Positions 59,148 through 64,000 of a stretch of DNA of 64,000 nt are shown piece by piece. The position numbers and the translations under genes were made by a program. Each line of letters starts with the position of its first letter. Positions within the stretch are counted from its first letter, which is position 1. The notes below the pieces were generated by a model that had not been told where the DNA came from, ran no database searches, and saw only the letters and a list, made by a program, of their open reading frames with translations. Source of the stretch: Galbula dea (lineage: Eukaryota > Chordata > Aves > Piciformes > Galbulidae); NCBI GenBank assembly GCA_013399015.1, contig VWZX01000899.1, forward strand, positions 62,001 to 126,000, in the 5' to 3' direction.

Positions 59148-59217
59148 ACTTTTCTTAATGCATCCCAGGATATCACTGGCCTTCTTGGCCACAAAGAGCA
59201 CACTGCTGGCTCGTGCT
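59148..59217 (-). mobile_element. CR1 ORF2 scrap (~70 bp), opposite orientation
   Basis: On the minus strand this reads MCSLWPRRPVISWDALRK in one frame and, in another, the real CR1 ORF2 'AKKASDILGCIKK' block. It corresponds to about 12545-12615 of the plus-strand copy. It abuts the plus-strand CR1 scrap at 59147 with no unique sequence between. Confidence 0.85.
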
Positions 59218-59520
59218 TAATTTCTTGTCCTGGGACAACATTAATTCAATATTCCTTAACAGAAAATAGTCAAAATTGCATGAAGATCCTTCTGTTAAAA
59301 GGAATGTTAACTTTTAGGAAATTTTCCTTGGAGAGATTCACATACCAAGGGTCTACTCACTGCTTTTACACTATTTTGAAGTGACCTAAATCATAATAAT
59401 CCCATCTCCTCCTGATTTACTGTGAGAAACCAGGTGATGGGAAATCATAATCTTCCACTTCTCAAATCTCCTGTTCTACAGTTCAAGCACCCCCAGTGCT
59501 TCTAAGTTCTCTGACACTTT

Positions 59521-59640
59521 TCCAGCATATCCCTCACATTCTTCAAGCTCCTTCCCCATTCTTAAACTTTTATCACCCAGAGTTTTCTGTTCCTTCCCTC
59601 AGAACTACAACCTTTCATCACCATCCAACCCAATGTCCTT
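59521..59640. other. Strand-asymmetric C-rich, G-poor stretch
   Basis: I count 45 C and only 7 G in these 120 bases, a very strong skew. It explains the Pro/Ser/Phe/His-rich open frame 59496-59702 (+), which should not be taken as a gene. It may be a decayed pyrimidine-rich simple sequence. Confidence 0.8.
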
Positions 59641-61798
59641 TCAATCCTCCTTGTTCCCTTTCCTCACCTTGCCCATATTGTACTGTGGCAACTTTTGAAT
59701 AAGATTGTTGGTAACACTGTGTTTGGTGAGCTCTCCTAGTCTCGCCCTCTTTCCCCCACAGGATTATATCTAGTGACTAGGTTTTCAAGTATTCACTCCC
59801 AACTGTCTACAATGGGAGCTGTTATATGTTGAAATATTCCTACAAACCTATCCCAAATAGGACCCTATTCTGATGAACAAAGAAAAAATGGTGTGAGTTT
59901 CCTCCCAATAGACAAGAGATTGTGAGTTTGGGTGTGTGTACTCATGAACATCTGGTAAAATGTAATCTGGTGATGAAAGCTTCCTTCACATGGTCAAGTC
60001 CCGACAATATCACCCACTGTTTAGTCTAAACTTTTATTTCACCAACTGCTCCACTTTTACTTTCAGTGACCTTGTACATCAGTCAGAGGGCATGCCACAC
60101 ACACTGCTGGTTCCACTGTGAATAGGAAAGCTGAGGTTGAAAATTGCATGTTGGAGACTTTACTGCCCCAATACTCTGTCCCCATTGTTGTGGCTAAGCT
60201 TGTTGTTGTGGAATAATGATTGTTATGTCGGCAAATCAAGCATGGGGCCAATGACCTTTGCAATATCAAGAGCACTATTTTCATGAGACTTATTTCAATA
60301 GACATTTGCAAGTGACCTTGAAGTGCAGCAAAGATACCCTGCTGTTCTTTTGTGGTTTACATGGTCTACATAGCACATGCATGATGCTGAAATAGATTCC
60401 TTCCACAATGATCTCCAGGGAGCCTTGACTGTTTTTTGTGTTCTGTTGTAACCCTAATGATGGGACCTAAACGGTTCTTCTCAAAGCTGTGTTGTAATGG
60501 TCCTTTATTTCACCTTGCATTTTGTTTCATGTATGTGAAAGAAGGAGGAGAAGGGAGGGTGGAAAGAACCATGCCACCTATACTCTGTTGGTTTTGAACT
60601 GTTGTTTTGAACTCTGCTACACAGAGTTGTTACTATAGCTGTAGGAACTCTGGGACAGGAGAATATGAGCATCCAGTTCTCTTATCTTTTTGCGTCTGTG
60701 TTTCTGATCATGTGATGCAACAGTTTTCCCAACTGCACTGTTGGGGCTGCACTCAAGTTAGCTGTACTACTCCAGACGTTGTTGGAACGTTATCCAAATA
60801 CATGGGAGTAGGATGTAAGTAATGGGACCTTTCACAGATGGGTAACAGATTACCAGCAACTCTTAAAACAGCTTCAGAAATCTAAGAAAAGCCATTTTTT
60901 AGTATTTAAAAGAAAATGTTGAAAAGCAAAGACGTAACATCTGATTCAGGGCTTCATAAGGGCTCCCTATGTCGAGTTTTGGAATAAGGTCTTTGATCTG
61001 AGTGCAAACTTGATGTAGCACAGTGCCTTCTAGCATTCTCCTTTGTTAGCAAGCACTTCTTGAGGACATGCAGGGACAGATGTCATGGCTGAACAGAGGA
61101 GCCTGCTGCTTTGGTTTTGAAAGACTGTATGTTCAGAGAGAATGGGTACATTGGGCATGACACTTTGTGACCTCTCTCTTACATTCCTGTTATTTTTTAA
61201 AGGACTTTTCTGAAATATATACTGTTATGGTCTATTGATAAAGTTCTGCAGGAAAGTCTTTTGCAAGTCTGTGCTTGATGTGAATGTGGAGGAAGGTGTT
61301 GATGAGAAAATATTCTCCTATTTAGACCATGTCTAGACCATGGAAGGTTGAAAACCCATCATTTAAATGAAAATAGAGCCTACTGCACATGTAGTCAGTT
61401 ACAGAGAAGCTGGTTCACTGCCAGTATGCTAAAATAGAAACTTTGTGCTGCCAAAGTATGAAAGCAAGGAAGTTTTGTTACTTCCAGTGTCGTGAGTGAA
61501 AGGCACCTGAGGTGAATTTTCACTTGTGCTGTACTTTTGTTCCAGACCAGACAATTATCCACAGGAGAGCTAGAGATGGTAGCAGAAGAATGATTGCATG
61601 GTCTGTCATATGGCAGCTCTTTATATATATGCTTTTAGCAAATTTGAAAGAATCTGCGATTTCCTTGAACCTCCACAAGTTGAAAGACTGAGATTACATT
61701 TTTCTATTGAGCTATCAATGAAAAAACTCTTTTGAGATGCTCTAGAAAAGTGTTAAGAAAGGTTTGTTCTTGGCTGGGCTTTTTTATTTGGGTGTGGG

Positions 61799-61817
61799 TT
61801 TTTTGTTGTTGTTGTTT
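61799..61817 (+). repeat. T-rich tract with TTG units
   Basis: A short run of T followed by GTTGTTGTTGTTT. Simple low-complexity sequence. Confidence 0.85.
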
Positions 61818-63328
61818 CTAACATACATTTGCTCTACCTATGTCATAGATTTTTAAATTGGTTTGGACCTATGACAGTGCTTTGCTTGTCTGGGATCTCT
61901 CTCCTTCCTCTGGCTTCTCCCAGCTGTTCATGGAATGCACTCTCTGTCTTCCTTACTTGGACAGTCTCACCAGAAAAGGAAGCATATATACTAAGCAGAA
62001 AATTTTTTAAATATCATATCTTGAATAACAGTTTGAAAATCACTTTCAGTGCTGTGTGAAGTCCTGAAACCCTTGTAACCTAGTAGTGACTTTTATCAGA
62101 AAGCTGAGGTTTAACACACTGGACTGATTAGTATATGTTTTTAGCATATCTCAAAGACATTTCAGAGGCTGGAATTTCATAGGTCTTCAATAATTATTTA
62201 GCTCTTCTACAGCCAGTTGAAATTCAGAAGAATTAATTTATTGGTATCCTTCCTGCTTGCTTATACTTCTGTGCACAAAGCTGACAGAAATATTGTCTAT
62301 GCTATGTGCAGAAAAAATATTCTTGTTGTCCAAATTCTACTGAGCAGCATGTTGGACAAAAGGAACTGACCAGATGATAATCACTACTTTGTCCAGTAGA
62401 CATCCCACAGAGATTTCTACTAGGTATCATTACTTGGGTTTTCTTTTCATCTTGCTATTAACATCACAGAGTCAGGTCTTGTTTGCTCTTTACCTGCAAG
62501 ACACATGGGACAGTTGAATAGACACAATAGGATAAATAAACCAAGTCCTCCTGAGACCACAGTGTCTGAAATTGGACCAAGAGAGTCCTCACTTTGCTGA
62601 CATATCTCCTGTTTCCCCAAGATGTCTATGCACAGTGTGGAGGAAAGTCTGTTAGTTGAAGTTGCACAACACCAGCTTTTTCAAGGCAGGTTCTGAGGAT
62701 GTTCATATGCACACCGTGATTTTCACACTGTGTTCCCCTGAAAGCAGAAAGCTGCGGCTTTGAATTCCTGAACTATTCTACTAAAATTGAAAGCATCAGA
62801 AAGAAAAGGGAGGAAAGCCCACCTGATAAAATCAATCTTCCTTCTTTTGCAGAGTTGCTATGCTTTGATTGTAAATTAGAATTTTAGGACTTTAAAAGGG
62901 AATGGAGCATTTGGCTGCCTCATTTCATGATAAATCAGAAATAGCCTAAGAGAGCATTTATTTTGCAAGGAATGGAATGGGGACTACTACCCAGGAAACT
63001 GTCAGTTTTCTCCAGGCTTTGCAGCCCGGCCTTGGGCCCCTTTCATCTCAGACCCTGCTACAGCTATAACACCTGCTCTGGAGCTACACTGGGAGCTGAG
63101 CCGACAAAGGTAGCAGTTTGAAGACCTGAGCACACTGAAGTGCCTTAGCTTTTTGGAAGGCCCAGCTTTCTCTGGCCCAAATCCAATGCACCACTTAGAC
63201 ATCTGCTTAACTTTAAGCATGTGAGTATCCCCTTTGAAGTCCTATGTATATTGTTTTGCTGGACTGAGGTCAATGAGCTCAGTACCTTGCAGGATTGAGC
63301 TCCTGAATGTCAGATTTGATTAAATACT

Positions 63329-63358
63329 CCCCCTTTCTTCCACCCGCCCCCCACCCCC
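63329..63358 (-). other. Possible G-quadruplex (minus strand)
   Basis: The plus strand has C runs of 5, 3, 6 and 5 at 63329-63333, 63343-63345, 63347-63352 and 63354-63358. The minus strand therefore has four G runs separated by loops of 1, 1 and 9 bases, which fits a quadruplex with one long loop. Folding and function are not shown. Confidence 0.4.
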
Positions 63359-64000
63359 TGCCATGAAAGCCTGACCAGAGCTAAAACAGCCTCAGCAAAA
63401 AGAAAAAAGCAGCTGGTAGGAAGTGAGCCTGGCTGTGGTAGCTTGATCTTAAATTGTTGCAGATCTAACCAGAACAAAAACAGGACAAAAAATCTGTTCA
63501 GAGATCTGGTTAAAAATTAAACCATCTACACTTTCCTAAGAGAGCAGCAGAATCTCAACTAGAAGGGACTGCTTATTGATCATGCTGCCTTTTCCTCCTC
63601 CAGCTCTCCATGCTGTTGCTCCAGGGGTATGACTGCCCGTTTTATCCAAATGCTCTTTTTTAATTGTGCTCCTGCTTCTTTTTTTGTCCAAGATTCCAAA
63701 ATGTGCTGTCTGGAAGTGGAATGAACTGCGCTCTCTTTCCCAGTCTGTTCCCTGTCAATTCGTATCAGGTTAAGGTCAGGAAAGCTAAGGGGGAACAAGG
63801 CTTGGAGCATTTGAACTCAACCTTGCTTTCCCAAGGAACAACCTGACAATTAGTACAGGGATCAGCATCAAAAAAGAGCAACCCAGCGTGAAGCCTGTCT
63901 AATTAGTCATATGAACGGAGGGCTTCCCCTCCACTTCCTCGGGAACACATGCCTGTCAGATCTGGTACAAAGAGACTTCTCTCCCGAACATAATACTGAA

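Larger units (their letters stand above)
59218..64000. other. Unique sequence to the end of the window, no gene seen
   Basis: About 4.8 kb without a recognised repeat. Listed separately are a C-rich, G-poor stretch (59521-59640), a T-rich tract (61799-61817) and a possible quadruplex (63329-63358). A CTAATTAG homeodomain core lies at 63899-63906. Open frames are short and unrecognised. Confidence 0.6.

Noticed and set aside
59496..59702. Proline/histidine-rich 68-codon frame (+)
   Set aside because: It is a by-product of the C-rich, G-poor stretch rather than a protein-coding sequence.
1..64000. Endogenous retrovirus, LTR, DNA transposon or CRISPR-like array
   Set aside because: I looked for paired long terminal repeats, terminal inverted repeats with internal coding sequence, and spaced direct repeats. 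The only regular array is the 13-bp CR1 tail repeat, which has no spacers. Very old copies could escape inspection by eye.

Overview
The window reads as non-coding vertebrate DNA, almost certainly from a bird. The main clue is the repeat content: the recognisable interspersed repeats are nearly all CR1 LINE fragments in both orientations, and their 3' ends carry the avian CR1 tail (a short direct repeat of the type ATTCTATG or TTCTGTGA). No L1, Alu, B1/B2 or other mammalian repeats were seen. The sequence is AT-rich and CpG-poor, with no CpG island. I cannot name the species. I count 17 CR1-derived pieces, including the tail of one composite element. They cover roughly 5.5 kb (about 9%) and belong to at least five subfamilies judged by their 3' ends.

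No protein-coding gene, exon or functional RNA gene could be supported. The open reading frames are short (about 150 codons at most), scattered over all frames, and either unrecognised or decayed CR1 reverse-transcriptase C-termini. The region is best read as an intergenic desert or the inside of a very large intron.

Layout: 1-11065 is unique sequence with no repeat insertion that I can see; it contains a dense cluster of TALE-homeodomain motifs and a palindromic paired-class homeodomain site near 7.3-7.65 kb. From 11066 to 17664 there are six CR1 pieces, one with an expanded 13-bp tail array. From 17.7 to 32.1 kb unique sequence alternates with four CR1 pieces and holds two more TALE-motif clusters (19.9 kb and 25.1-25.5 kb). 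From 32.1 to 42.9 kb there is again no CR1. From 42.9 to 54.8 kb CR1s are frequent. At 52131-52305 on the minus strand lies the most unusual object: a tRNA-Glu-like head with intact A and B boxes, joined almost directly to the last ~97 bp of a CR1, which is the architecture of a tRNA-derived SINE. From 54.8 kb to the end the sequence is mostly unique, with a head-to-head CR1 scar at 59.1 kb and a strongly C-over-G skewed stretch at 59.5 kb.

There is no operon or pathway to describe. What can be read is a history of CR1 insertion and decay, one candidate SINE, several candidate cis-regulatory modules supported only by motif clustering, and a set of inverted repeats and low-complexity tracts.
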